Source: Paracoccaceae bacterium (lineage in GTDB: Bacteria; Pseudomonadota; Alphaproteobacteria; Rhodobacterales; Rhodobacteraceae). Taken from it: a DNA stretch of 18,060 nt. The stretch lies in the NCBI GenBank assembly GCA_015487335.1, contig WFPZ01000162.1, forward strand, positions 1-18,060. Direction: 5' to 3'. This document shows positions 7,131-13,758 of the stretch, one piece after another; positions within the stretch are counted from its first letter, which is position 1; every line of letters begins with the position of its first letter. The notes under the pieces are model-generated. The model made no database searches. It worked only from the letters and a program-made list of their open reading frames with translations, and was not told the origin of the DNA. The position numbers and the translations under genes were made by a program.

Positions 7131-8669
7131 ATGTCCGCGACAGCCATGGAAATTGCGGGACTGACCAAGGCATTCGGAACCAACCGGGTGCTGCGCGGCA
7201 TAGATCTGGAGCTTGCGCGCGGCGAGGTCTCGGTGCTCATGGGGGCCAACGGCGCGGGCAAGTCGACCCTGGTCAAGGTGATCTGCGGCGTCCATCAGGC
7301 CGATGGCGGAACCATGCGCCTGGGCGGGCGGCCCTTTGCGCCGCGAACGCCGATCGAGGCCATTCGCGCCGGCGTGGTGACCGTGCACCAGAACATCAAT
7401 GACGGGGTGATCCCCGACCTGGACGTCGCCTCGAACCTGCTTCTGGACAGGCTGACCGAGCCCGGAAGCGGCTTCTTCCTCAGGGAAAGGGAGCTCCGGC
7501 GCCAGGCGCGCGAGATTGCCGCGTCCATGGGGCTTGAGGTGGATGTCGGCCGCCCGGTGCGCGAACTGCAGCTTGCCGACCGGCAGCTGGTGGCGATCGC
7601 CCGGGCCATGGCGCACAGGCCCGAGCTCCTGATTCTCGACGAGCCCACCTCTTCTCTCTCGGCCGCAGAGGCGGAGCGTTTGTTCGCGCTTCTGGACCGG
7701 CTGCGCGACCAGGGCGTGGCAATCCTCTACATTTCGCACCGCACTTCCGACATTCGCCGCCTGGCAGACCGGATCTATGCCATGCGCGACGGCGCCATTG
7801 TCGGCCGGTTCAGCGAAAAGCCGCTTGATTACGAGGCTGCCGTGACCGCCATGCTGGGGCAGGGCCTCGACGAGATCGCGCTTGACCACAACATGCCCGG
7901 CCCGCCGGTGCTGGAGTTCCGCGATGTGGTCCTGGAGCCCGGAGCGAGGCCGATCAACCTGACAGTGCATCGCGACGAGGTGCTGACGGTGACCGGGCTG
8001 GTGGGGGCGGGAAAGACCATGATCGCCGAGATCCTGTTCGGCCAGCGCGCGCCGCTCTCCGGAGAGATCCTGCTGGAGGGCAGGCCCTATCGCCCCCGCT
8101 CGGCGCGCGAGGCGATCGATGCCGGCGTATTCCTGTGCCCCAAGGATCGCGGCAGCACCGGAATCTTCCGCGACCACTCCCTGGCCCGGAACACCACCAT
8201 GCCGTTCCTCGAGCGCTTCTCGCATCTCGGGTTCGTCAACACCCGCAGCGAGGCGCGTGCGACCCGCCGCATGATCGACGAGCTCGGCGTCGTCTGCCAG
8301 TCCGAGCAGGACGATATCGGCACGCTTTCGGGGGGCAACCAGCAGAAGATCATGGTGGCCCGCTGGCTGGGGCAACCAAGCCGGGTGCTGATCCTGGACG
8401 AGCCGTTCCAGGGCGTCGACATCAAGGCGCGGCGAGATATCGGCGCGAAGATACGGGAAACGACGAAGGGCCGCGCCACCATCGTCATGGCCAGCGAGAT
8501 GGACGAGGTGCTGGAGATTGCCGACCGGATCGTCGTGCTGTCGGACAAGCACGTGGTGGGGGACCATCGCAACAACAAGGATCTGGGCCTGCGCGAGGTG
8601 CTGGCGCAGGTGGCCGGCCAGGAGAAGGCCCTGACCGGACAGGGTGAAGAGACGGGGCACGCCCCATGA
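7131..8669 (+). CDS. Ribose-type (CUT2) sugar ABC transporter ATPase, two nucleotide-binding domains
   Basis: ATPase of 512 residues with two tandem nucleotide-binding domains, as in RbsA, XylG and LsrA. Domain 1: Walker A GANGAGKS (38-45), a degenerate signature RELQLADRQ (144-152), Walker B LLILDEP (166-172). Domain 2: GLVGAGKT (289-296), signature LSGGNQQK (399-406), Walker B VLILDEP (419-425). RbsA-like proteins usually have an Arg in the second Walker A (GAGRTE); here the Lys is kept and the family's PTRG after Walker B is PFQG. The ATG at 7131 follows GGGAGAG at a good distance; a GTG at 7125 overlaps that site. First gene of an operon of six; the stop overlaps the permease start by four bases. 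It powers import of the sugar used by this locus. The palindrome at 7068-7085 is the probable control site. Confidence 0.93.
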   Translation: MSATAMEIAGLTKAFGTNRVLRGIDLELARGEVSVLMGANGAGKSTLVKVICGVHQADGGTMRLGGRPFAPRTPIEAIRAGVVTVHQNINDGVIPDLDVASNLLLDRLTEPGSGFFLRERELRRQAREIAASMGLEVDVGRPVRELQLADRQLVAIARAMAHRPELLILDEPTSSLSAAEAERLFALLDRLRDQGVAILYISHRTSDIRRLADRIYAMRDGAIVGRFSEKPLDYEAAVTAMLGQGLDEIALDHNMPGPPVLEFRDVVLEPGARPINLTVHRDEVLTVTGLVGAGKTMIAEILFGQRAPLSGEILLEGRPYRPRSAREAIDAGVFLCPKDRGSTGIFRDHSLARNTTMPFLERFSHLGFVNTRSEARATRRMIDELGVVCQSEQDDIGTLSGGNQQKIMVARWLGQPSRVLILDEPFQGVDIKARRDIGAKIRETTKGRATIVMASEMDEVLEIADRIVVLSDKHVVGDHRNNKDLGLREVLAQVAGQEKALTGQGEETGHAP

Positions 8670-9742
8670 AGATGGATCGGAAAATCGCCATGCAGAACAA
8701 CGACACGGGCGAAAAGGCGGCACTTCCCGCGGCTCGGAAGACCTTCGTGGACTATGCCATCCGCTACGGGTTCCTGACCCTGCTGGCAGGGCTGCTGATC
8801 TTCTTCTCGGTTGCGACGGAGGGGTTCTTCAGCCCGTTTTCGGCGGTCTTCATCTTTCAGTCCGTGGCCATCACCGGGATTCTCGCCCTCGGGGTGACCT
8901 TCACCCTCGTGGTGGATGGCTTCGACCTGTCCATCGGCTCCACGGCGACCTCGGCGCTGATGCTCTCGGCCTACATGATGGTGGTCCTTGAGCAGGGCGC
9001 GGTCGTGGCCGTCATCGCCTGCCTGGTGCTGGGGGCGCTGATCGGCCTGGTGAACGGGCTTCTGATCGTGAAAACCAGAGTGCCTGATCTTCTGGCCACC
9101 CTGGGCATGATGTTCCTGCTGATCGGGCTGCAGAGGATCCCGACGGAGGGCCGGTCGATCTCCACCGGCATGGTTCTGCCCAATGGCGAGAAGGCCAATG
9201 GCGTCTTCGATCCGGCCTTTCTGTGGCTGGGGCGGAACAAGTTGGATTTCATCATCCCGAACCTGATTCCGGTATCGGTGGTGATCTTCGTGATCGTCGC
9301 GGTCCTGGTCTGGGTGTTCCTGGAAAAGACCCGTTACGGGCGCGTGATGTATGCGATCGGTTCCAACCAGCGCGCAGCGGCGCTGGCCGGCGCCAATGTC
9401 AACCGCTACAAGATCGTCGCCTACATGTTCTCGGGGGTTCTTGCTTCGGTCGGCGGCATCCTGCTGGCCGCGCGCCTTGGCCGCGGAGACATCGCCTCGG
9501 GCAACAACCTGCTGCTGGACAGCGTGGCCGCGGCGCTGATCGGTTTTGCCGTGCTGGGCGCTGCAAAGCCCAATGCCTTCGGCACCGCCATCGGGGCGCT
9601 GTTCGTGGGCGTGCTGCTGCAGGGCCTGACGATGATGAACGCGCCTTACTACACACAGGATTTCGTCAAGGGGGCCGTGCTTGTCGTCGCCCTCGTATTC
9701 ACCTTCGTGCTGACTGGTCGGCGCGCGGGCTCCAATCACTGA
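8666..9742 (+). CDS. Ribose-type ABC transporter permease
   Basis: Inner-membrane permease of 358 residues in the RbsC/XylH family (BPD_transp_2). After a polar N-terminus of about 30 residues come roughly ten hydrophobic segments, starting with YGFLTLLAGLLIFFSVA. The motif VVDGFDLSIGS, near residue 85, matches the AGIDLSVGS segment conserved in this family, and the later GSNQRAAALAGANV stretch is the cytoplasmic loop that contacts the ATPase. The ATG overlaps the stop of the ATPase gene (ATGA), so the two are translationally coupled. Only one permease gene is present, so the channel should be a homodimer; the Lsr transporter uses two different permeases, LsrC and LsrD. Confidence 0.93.
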   Translation: MKMDRKIAMQNNDTGEKAALPAARKTFVDYAIRYGFLTLLAGLLIFFSVATEGFFSPFSAVFIFQSVAITGILALGVTFTLVVDGFDLSIGSTATSALMLSAYMMVVLEQGAVVAVIACLVLGALIGLVNGLLIVKTRVPDLLATLGMMFLLIGLQRIPTEGRSISTGMVLPNGEKANGVFDPAFLWLGRNKLDFIIPNLIPVSVVIFVIVAVLVWVFLEKTRYGRVMYAIGSNQRAAALAGANVNRYKIVAYMFSGVLASVGGILLAARLGRGDIASGNNLLLDSVAAALIGFAVLGAAKPNAFGTAIGALFVGVLLQGLTMMNAPYYTQDFVKGAVLVVALVFTFVLTGRRAGSNH

Positions 9743-9766
9743 GATGAAACCATGGGAGGATCCACG

Positions 9767-10816
9767 ATGAAGATTACCAGAAGACTTGCCCTCGGGCTGG
9801 CAGGCGGGCTGGCCGCGCTGACCGCCGGCCTTGGCGGTGCCTTGGCCGGAGAGATGCCCGCACCGTTCGACAATCCGGGAAAGGTGAAGATCGCGCTGGT
9901 GCGCTACCTTTCCACCGGAGACTTCTTCCAGGCCTATCTGTCGGGGGTCGAGGCGCAGGCCAAGGCGCTGGGGGTTGACCTGCGCGTCTTCGACAGCCGC
10001 CAGGATGCGGCGCTTCAGGCCGACATGGTGGATCAGGCCATCGCGCTGGGGGTTGACGGCATCATCATCCAGCACGGGCTGACCGAATCCATGCAGGATG
10101 CCGCCCAGCGGGCGCTGGATGCGGGCATCAAGGTCGTGGCCTTCGACGTGAACGTGGAAAACCCGGCCATTCCGCAGATCGAGCAGTCGGACCGCGACCT
10201 TGCCCGCCTGGCGCTCGAGCAGGCAATCAAGGACAACGGCGAAAGCTTCAAGGCCGGCTATGTCTACGTGCCCGGCATCGCGCCGCTGGACCGCCGCGAC
10301 GAAACCTGGCGGGAGTTCAAGGCCCGCTATCCGGGCATCGAGGAAGTGGCCCAGTTCGGCACCCTCGACAACCCGATCGCCAACTCGGTCGCCAACCAGG
10401 CCCGTTCGGTGCTGCAGGCCAACCCCGACATCACGGTGATGTTCGCCCCCTATGACGAGTTCGCCAAGGGCGTGAAGATCGCCGTGGACGAGGCCGGGCT
10501 GAACAAGCAGATCAGCATCTACTCGGCCGACATCTCGACCGCCGACATCGCCGCCATGCGCGAGCCCGACAGCGCCTGGAAGGCCACCGCCGCCACCAAC
10601 CCGGCCGTGGTGGGCGAGGTTTCCGTGCGCGCGCTGGCCATGCTTCTGGCCGGCGAGGACCCGGGGCGCAACGTGATCATTCCGCCCACGCTGATCACCC
10701 AGAAGATGCTCAACGACCTCGACATTTCCAACATGGAAGAGCTGTCGGCCAAGCTGCCGCAGTTCGCCCATGCGGAAGTTGCGGTGCCCGAATGGATGCC
10801 GCTGCCGCCGCGCTGA
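9767..10816 (+). CDS. Periplasmic sugar-binding protein of the ABC transporter (RbsB-like)
   Basis: Substrate-binding protein of 349 residues (Peripla_BP_4, RbsB type). MKITRRLALGLAGGL begins a signal peptide, with likely cleavage after GALA (about residue 24). The mature part starts KIALVRYLSTGDFFQAYLSG and follows the two-lobed ribose-binding pattern, with AIALGVDGIIIQHG, GIKVVAFDVNVENP and DITVMFAPYDEFAKG. The ATG at 9767 is chosen because GGGAGGA (9754-9760) lies six bases before it; the ATG at 9752 overlaps that site. By eye it keeps the Asp in VVAFD, but the Lys and the Asp-Gln pair that bind AI-2 in LsrB appear replaced (Arg in LVRYL, Asp-Arg in LDRRD). The ligand is therefore more likely a deoxy or thio pentose than AI-2; this is inference. 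A strong hairpin follows the gene. Confidence 0.92.
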   Translation: MKITRRLALGLAGGLAALTAGLGGALAGEMPAPFDNPGKVKIALVRYLSTGDFFQAYLSGVEAQAKALGVDLRVFDSRQDAALQADMVDQAIALGVDGIIIQHGLTESMQDAAQRALDAGIKVVAFDVNVENPAIPQIEQSDRDLARLALEQAIKDNGESFKAGYVYVPGIAPLDRRDETWREFKARYPGIEEVAQFGTLDNPIANSVANQARSVLQANPDITVMFAPYDEFAKGVKIAVDEAGLNKQISIYSADISTADIAAMREPDSAWKATAATNPAVVGEVSVRALAMLLAGEDPGRNVIIPPTLITQKMLNDLDISNMEELSAKLPQFAHAEVAVPEWMPLPPR

Positions 10817-10835
10817 TGCCACTCACGTGAGCACA

Positions 10836-10864
10836 GGGGTCGCGGGCGCCACGTCCGCGGCCCC
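10836..10864 (+). other. Intercistronic hairpin after the binding-protein gene
   Basis: GGGGTCGCGG (10836-10845) pairs with CCGCGGCCCC (10855-10864) over ten pairs, one of them G-U, with a nine-base loop. It lies between the binding-protein gene and the mutarotase gene, with no T run. Such stems often stabilise the upstream message or partly stop transcription, which gives more binding protein than the genes downstream. The role here is inferred from position. Confidence 0.55.
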
Positions 10865-10882
10865 ATACTTGAGGAAAAGACC

Positions 10883-11326
10883 ATGCTGATCGGAATCGAC
10901 CCCAGGATGACGCCCGCCCTGATGGACGTGCTGATGCGCATGGGCCATGGCGACGAGATCGTTCTGGCCGATGCCAACTTTCCCGCCGATTCCGTTGCCG
11001 CCACCACCCGGATCGGCACCCCCGTGCACCTGCCCGGTTTCAACGCCCCCGAGGCGGTCGAGCTGATCACGAAATACATGCCGCTTGACGGCTTCTCCGA
11101 AGCCTGCGCCTGGCGGATGGAAATCGACGACGCCCCCCGGACCCTGGGCGAGGTTCACCGCCAGGTCCTGGACGTCGTCACGCGCCGCATGCCCGAAGGG
11201 GCGGAAACCGGCTCGATTGCACGGCACGACTTCTACCCGCGCGCGCGATCTGCCTTCGCGGTTGTGGCCACGGCCGAGACCCGCCCCTATGGCTGCTTCA
11301 TCCTGAAGAAGGGGGTCGTTCTGTGA
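10883..11326 (+). CDS. FucU/RbsD-family sugar mutarotase
   Basis: Protein of 147 residues, close to FucU/RbsD. These decameric cytosolic enzymes speed up the change between sugar anomers, or between pyranose and furanose forms, so that the next enzyme gets the right form. MGHGDEIVLADANFPADS (20-37) holds the catalytic His22 and Asp30; FYPRARSAFAVVATAE and YGCFILKKGV near the C-terminus match the FYERAQKAFAIV and YGNILLKKGV segments of FucU. GAGGAAAAG at 10871-10879 is the ribosome site for the ATG at 10883. Its stop overlaps the GTG start of the next gene (GTGA). In this operon it would supply the anomer that MtnK phosphorylates at C1. FucU is the better match than RbsD. Confidence 0.87.
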   Translation: MLIGIDPRMTPALMDVLMRMGHGDEIVLADANFPADSVAATTRIGTPVHLPGFNAPEAVELITKYMPLDGFSEACAWRMEIDDAPRTLGEVHRQVLDVVTRRMPEGAETGSIARHDFYPRARSAFAVVATAETRPYGCFILKKGVVL

Positions 11327-12015
11327 AGGCGAAAGACGAACTGAAACGGCGCGCCCGCGGCATCAGCCTCGGGCTTTACGCCGGCGACCTGTCGATGCTG
11401 GGCGAAACGGCCCGAACGGCCATGGGATGGGGGGCGGACATCCTTCATTTCGACGAGATGGACGGCAACTTCGTGCCCCCCTTCCTGGGCGGCGCGGCCC
11501 TGGCCGCCGCCACGCGCAAGGCCGTGCCCGAGGCCTTTCTCGACGTGCACCTGATGCATGCCCGCCCGGCCGCCCAGGTGGGAGCATATCTGAAGGCAGG
11601 CGCCGACCTGATCACGGTCCATGCCGAGGCCGAAGGCGCGGCCGAGGCGCTCGCGGCCATCGCGCAGGCCGATCGCCCGGTGCTGGCCGGCCTCGCACTC
11701 GCCCCCGAAACCACCCCCGATCCGGCGCTGATCGGCCTGGCCGACCTCCTTCTCGTGCTCTCGCTCGATCCGCGCTGCATGTCCAAACCAGACATTTCCG
11801 CCGCCTGTCAGCGGCTTCGAACCCTTCGAAACAGCACAAACCCAACAAATCCGCCTCTTCTGGCCTTCGATGGCGCCGTCACCCCCGACGTGATGGACGA
11901 AATCGCCGCCGCCCGGCCCGACATCATCGTTTCCGGATCGGCGATCATGAAGGCCGAAGAACCGCGCGCCGCCTTCGCCCGCATGAAAGCGGCATGGCAG
12001 AAACATCAGGACTAA
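11323..12015 (+). CDS. Diverged ribulose-phosphate 3-epimerase family protein
   Basis: TIM-barrel protein of 230 residues related to ribulose-5-phosphate and allulose-6-phosphate 3-epimerases. The four metal ligands appear intact: His42 and Asp44 in LHFDEMDG, His76 in LDVHLM and Asp183 in AFDGA. The second catalytic Asp47 (MDG) is also kept, as is GSAI (205-208), part of the phosphate site. The usual SPSIL start of strand 1 reads SLGLY, and the phosphate-gripping GFGGQ loop after SVNP is replaced by RCMSK (151-155). It therefore probably acts on an unusual sugar phosphate, perhaps at C3 of a 5-substituted pentulose 1-phosphate. It starts at a GTG that overlaps the mutarotase stop codon, with AAGAAGGGGG upstream. 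Residues 170-177 (NSTNPTNP) are an odd insert-like loop coded by a GC-poor stretch. It is not likely to be the housekeeping Rpe. Confidence 0.75.
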   Translation: MKAKDELKRRARGISLGLYAGDLSMLGETARTAMGWGADILHFDEMDGNFVPPFLGGAALAAATRKAVPEAFLDVHLMHARPAAQVGAYLKAGADLITVHAEAEGAAEALAAIAQADRPVLAGLALAPETTPDPALIGLADLLLVLSLDPRCMSKPDISAACQRLRTLRNSTNPTNPPLLAFDGAVTPDVMDEIAAARPDIIVSGSAIMKAEEPRAAFARMKAAWQKHQD

Positions 12016-12045
12016 CCCAACCCCACTACAGACGGAAAACGGACC

Positions 12046-12927
12046 ATGGCAGATATCGACGACATCAAGGACGGCAAGGATTTCGGGCTCGACCGCCCGC
12101 AGGACAAGCAGGGCTTCTTCCTCAAGGGGCTGGCGAATTACGACTGGGGGATCAAGGCGCGCATGAGCCAGATCTTCAACCCCGAGACCGGGCGCACGGT
12201 GATGCTGGCCTTCGACCACGGCTACTTTCAGGGCCCCACCAAGGGGCTGGAGCGGATCGATCTCAACATCGCGCCCCTGTTCGAGCATGCCGACGTGCTG
12301 ATGTGTACCCGCGGCATCCTGCGTTCGATCATCCCGCCGACGGTGCGAAAGCCGATCGTGATGCGCGCCTCGGGGGGCAACTCGATCCTGACCGAGCTGT
12401 CCAACGAGACCATTGCCGTGGCCATGGATGACGCGGTGCGCATGGGGGTCTCGGCGATGGCGGCGCAGATCTATATCGGCGCCGAGTACGAGCACAAGTC
12501 GATCACCAACGTGATCCGGCTGATCGACGAGGGGATGCGCGTCGGCATCCCGACGCTGGCGGTTACCGGCGTCGGCAAGGACATGCAGCGCGATGCGCGC
12601 TATTTCGGCCTTGCCACCCGCATCGCGGCCGAGCTCGGCGCGCACTACGTGAAGAGCTATTTCGTCGAGGAGGGCTTCGAGCGGGTCACGGCGGGCTGTC
12701 CGGTGCCGATCGTCATCGCCGGCGGCAAGAAGCTGCCCGAGATCGAGGCGCTGGAGATGGCCTGGAAGGCGATCGACCAGGGTGCGGCCGGGGTGGACAT
12801 GGGGCGCAACATCTTCCAGTCCGACGATCCGGTGGCAATGATCCAGGCGGTATCAAAGGTCGTGCACGAGCACATGCCCGCCGCTCAGGCCCATGAAATG
12901 TATCAGGACCTGAAGGCGCGGAAATAG
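12046..12927 (+). CDS. lsrF: LsrF-like 3-hydroxy-5-phosphonooxypentane-2,4-dione thiolase
   Basis: Protein of 293 residues, very close to E. coli LsrF as I recall it: the N-terminus MADIDDIKDGKDF is nearly the same, and MLAFDHGYFQGPT, HADVLMCTRGILRS, TGVGKDM, GCPVPIVIAGGKKLP and GVDMGRNIFQSD match almost residue for residue. It belongs to the class I aldolase (DeoC/FbaB) barrel family. The Schiff-base Lys203 in YVKSYFVEEGFER is at the same number as in LsrF. LsrF moves the acetyl group of P-HPD to CoA, giving acetyl-CoA and DHAP, in breakdown of phospho-AI-2. Here there is no LsrK or LsrG nearby; the gene ends an operon with a sugar transporter, a mutarotase and an epimerase homologue. Its substrate may arise by C4 oxidation of 5-deoxyribulose 1-phosphate. 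Automatic annotation may call it a fructose-bisphosphate aldolase, which fits less well. Confidence 0.88.
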   Translation: MADIDDIKDGKDFGLDRPQDKQGFFLKGLANYDWGIKARMSQIFNPETGRTVMLAFDHGYFQGPTKGLERIDLNIAPLFEHADVLMCTRGILRSIIPPTVRKPIVMRASGGNSILTELSNETIAVAMDDAVRMGVSAMAAQIYIGAEYEHKSITNVIRLIDEGMRVGIPTLAVTGVGKDMQRDARYFGLATRIAAELGAHYVKSYFVEEGFERVTAGCPVPIVIAGGKKLPEIEALEMAWKAIDQGAAGVDMGRNIFQSDDPVAMIQAVSKVVHEHMPAAQAHEMYQDLKARK

Positions 12928-12939
12928 ACGCCCCGCCCG

Positions 12940-13006
12940 CTGCGGCCAGCGAAAGCCGCAGACGACAGGCCGGCAGCTTGCCGGTTTCCGCCCGCGTTCC
13001 GGGCGG
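12940..13006 (+). terminator. Three tandem hairpins after lsrF, probable terminator region
   Basis: Three stems follow the lsrF stop: CTGCGGC/GCCGCAG (12940-12961), CCGGCA/TGCCGG (12970-12984, followed by TTT) and CCGCCCG/CGGGCGG (12988-13006). The second has the form of a short intrinsic terminator; the others lack a T run. They mark the end of the transporter operon. Confidence 0.5.
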
Positions 13007-13272
13007 AGGGGGCGGTTGGCCCAGCCTCGCCCCTCCACCCTCGACCCGGGCCCCATCCGCCGGCGCGAGGTGTGCCTGAAGGAGAAATCCCGAGCCCGGC
13101 CAGCCCGCCGAAGGGTTGGCCTTTCACGCCCGCTGCCCGCGGGCGCGCGACCTCCGCCGAAGCGTGCCCCCCGCCTTGCGCGCACGCGGCCCCGGCCACC
13201 GGGCCGCCTGTCATCTGGAGGAGGCGCGGGTCAGCGCAAGCCCATGAGCCGGCCGCGCCCGAAACGGCCCCG
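13005..13272. other. Structured noncoding stretch between lsrF and queF
   Basis: I see no credible gene in this stretch; the open frames here have an Arg/Pro/Gly-rich composition typical of chance frames in GC-rich DNA. It can form a long interrupted stem at 13005-13036 (GGAGGGG with CCCCTCC as the outer arms). A nine-pair hairpin lies at 13098-13121 and is described separately. It may be a read-through barrier, a dispersed intergenic repeat or an unknown structured RNA. Confidence 0.4.
13098..13124 (+). terminator. Rho-independent-like terminator hairpin, rightward
   Basis: GGCCAGCCC (13098-13106) pairs with GGGTTGGCC (13113-13121) over nine pairs with one G-U, closing a GCCGAA loop and followed by TTTC. 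It would stop rightward transcripts before they run into the antisense side of queF. Confidence 0.5.
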
Positions 13273-13737
13273 CTACCCCCGGCCCCTGTAGGGCGGCACG
13301 CCCTGATCGGGGACCCAGACGCCCTCGGGCACCGGGCCGGTCTGCCAGAAGACATCGATCGGGATGCCGCCACGAGGATACCAGTAGCCACCGATGCGCA
13401 GCCAGCGGGGCTTCAGGAAATCGGCCAGCCGCCGGCCGATGGAGACGGTGCATTCCTCGTGAAAGGCGCCGTGATTGCGGAAAGAGCCCAGATAGAGCTT
13501 CAACGACTTGCTTTCCACCAGCCACTGATCCGGCACGTAGTCGATCACCAGATGGGCAAAATCGGGCTGCCCCGTCATCGGGCAGAGCGAGGTGAACTCG
13601 GGCGCGGTGAAACGCACGTTGCAGGCCTCGTCCGGGTGGGGGTTGCGGACGCGCTCGAGCTCGGCCTCCTCGGGGCTTGCGGGCAGGACGGTCTTGCCGC
13701 CCAGCTGCTTCAGGCCGCGATAGATATCGTCTGTCAT
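13273..13737 (-). CDS. queF: NADPH-dependent 7-cyano-7-deazaguanine (preQ0) reductase
   Basis: Short (type I, YkvM-like) QueF of 154 residues. It reduces the nitrile of preQ0 to the aminomethyl group of preQ1, the last free-base step before insertion into tRNA by Tgt. Catalytic Cys52 in EFTSLCPMTGQPDF forms the thioimide with the nitrile and Asp59 is the general acid; ESKSLKLYLGSFRNHG (75-90) is the QueF signature that binds NADPH. It is the last gene of queC-queD-queE-queF, 21 bases after queE, with a purine-rich ribosome site (GGGAGAGAG) before the ATG at 13737. Confidence 0.95.
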   Translation of the reverse strand: MTDDIYRGLKQLGGKTVLPASPEEAELERVRNPHPDEACNVRFTAPEFTSLCPMTGQPDFAHLVIDYVPDQWLVESKSLKLYLGSFRNHGAFHEECTVSIGRRLADFLKPRWLRIGGYWYPRGGIPIDVFWQTGPVPEGVWVPDQGVPPYRGRG

Positions 13738-13758
13738 CGGATCTCTCTCCCTGTCTGC

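Noticed and set aside
8087..10822. Very long open frame (911 codons) on the bottom strand across the transporter genes
   Set aside because: It is antisense to three well-supported transporter genes, its protein is His/Gly/Arg-rich with no recognisable domain, and it follows from the third-position GC bias.
3609..12927. A complete Lsr-type AI-2 quorum-sensing uptake system
   Set aside because: LsrF and an LsrR-like regulator are present, but there is no FGGY kinase LsrK, no LsrG and no LsrC/LsrD pair, and the binding protein does not look like LsrB. MtnK and MtnA point to a 5-substituted ribose instead.
12046..12927. Fructose-bisphosphate aldolase class I as the name for this gene
   Set aside because: It shares the fold, but the near-identity to LsrF along the whole length, including the N-terminus, is much more specific.
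13016..13291. Small Arg/Pro-rich top-strand protein after lsrF
   Set aside because: Low-complexity composition, no convincing ribosome site, and it runs into the antisense of queF across hairpin sequence.
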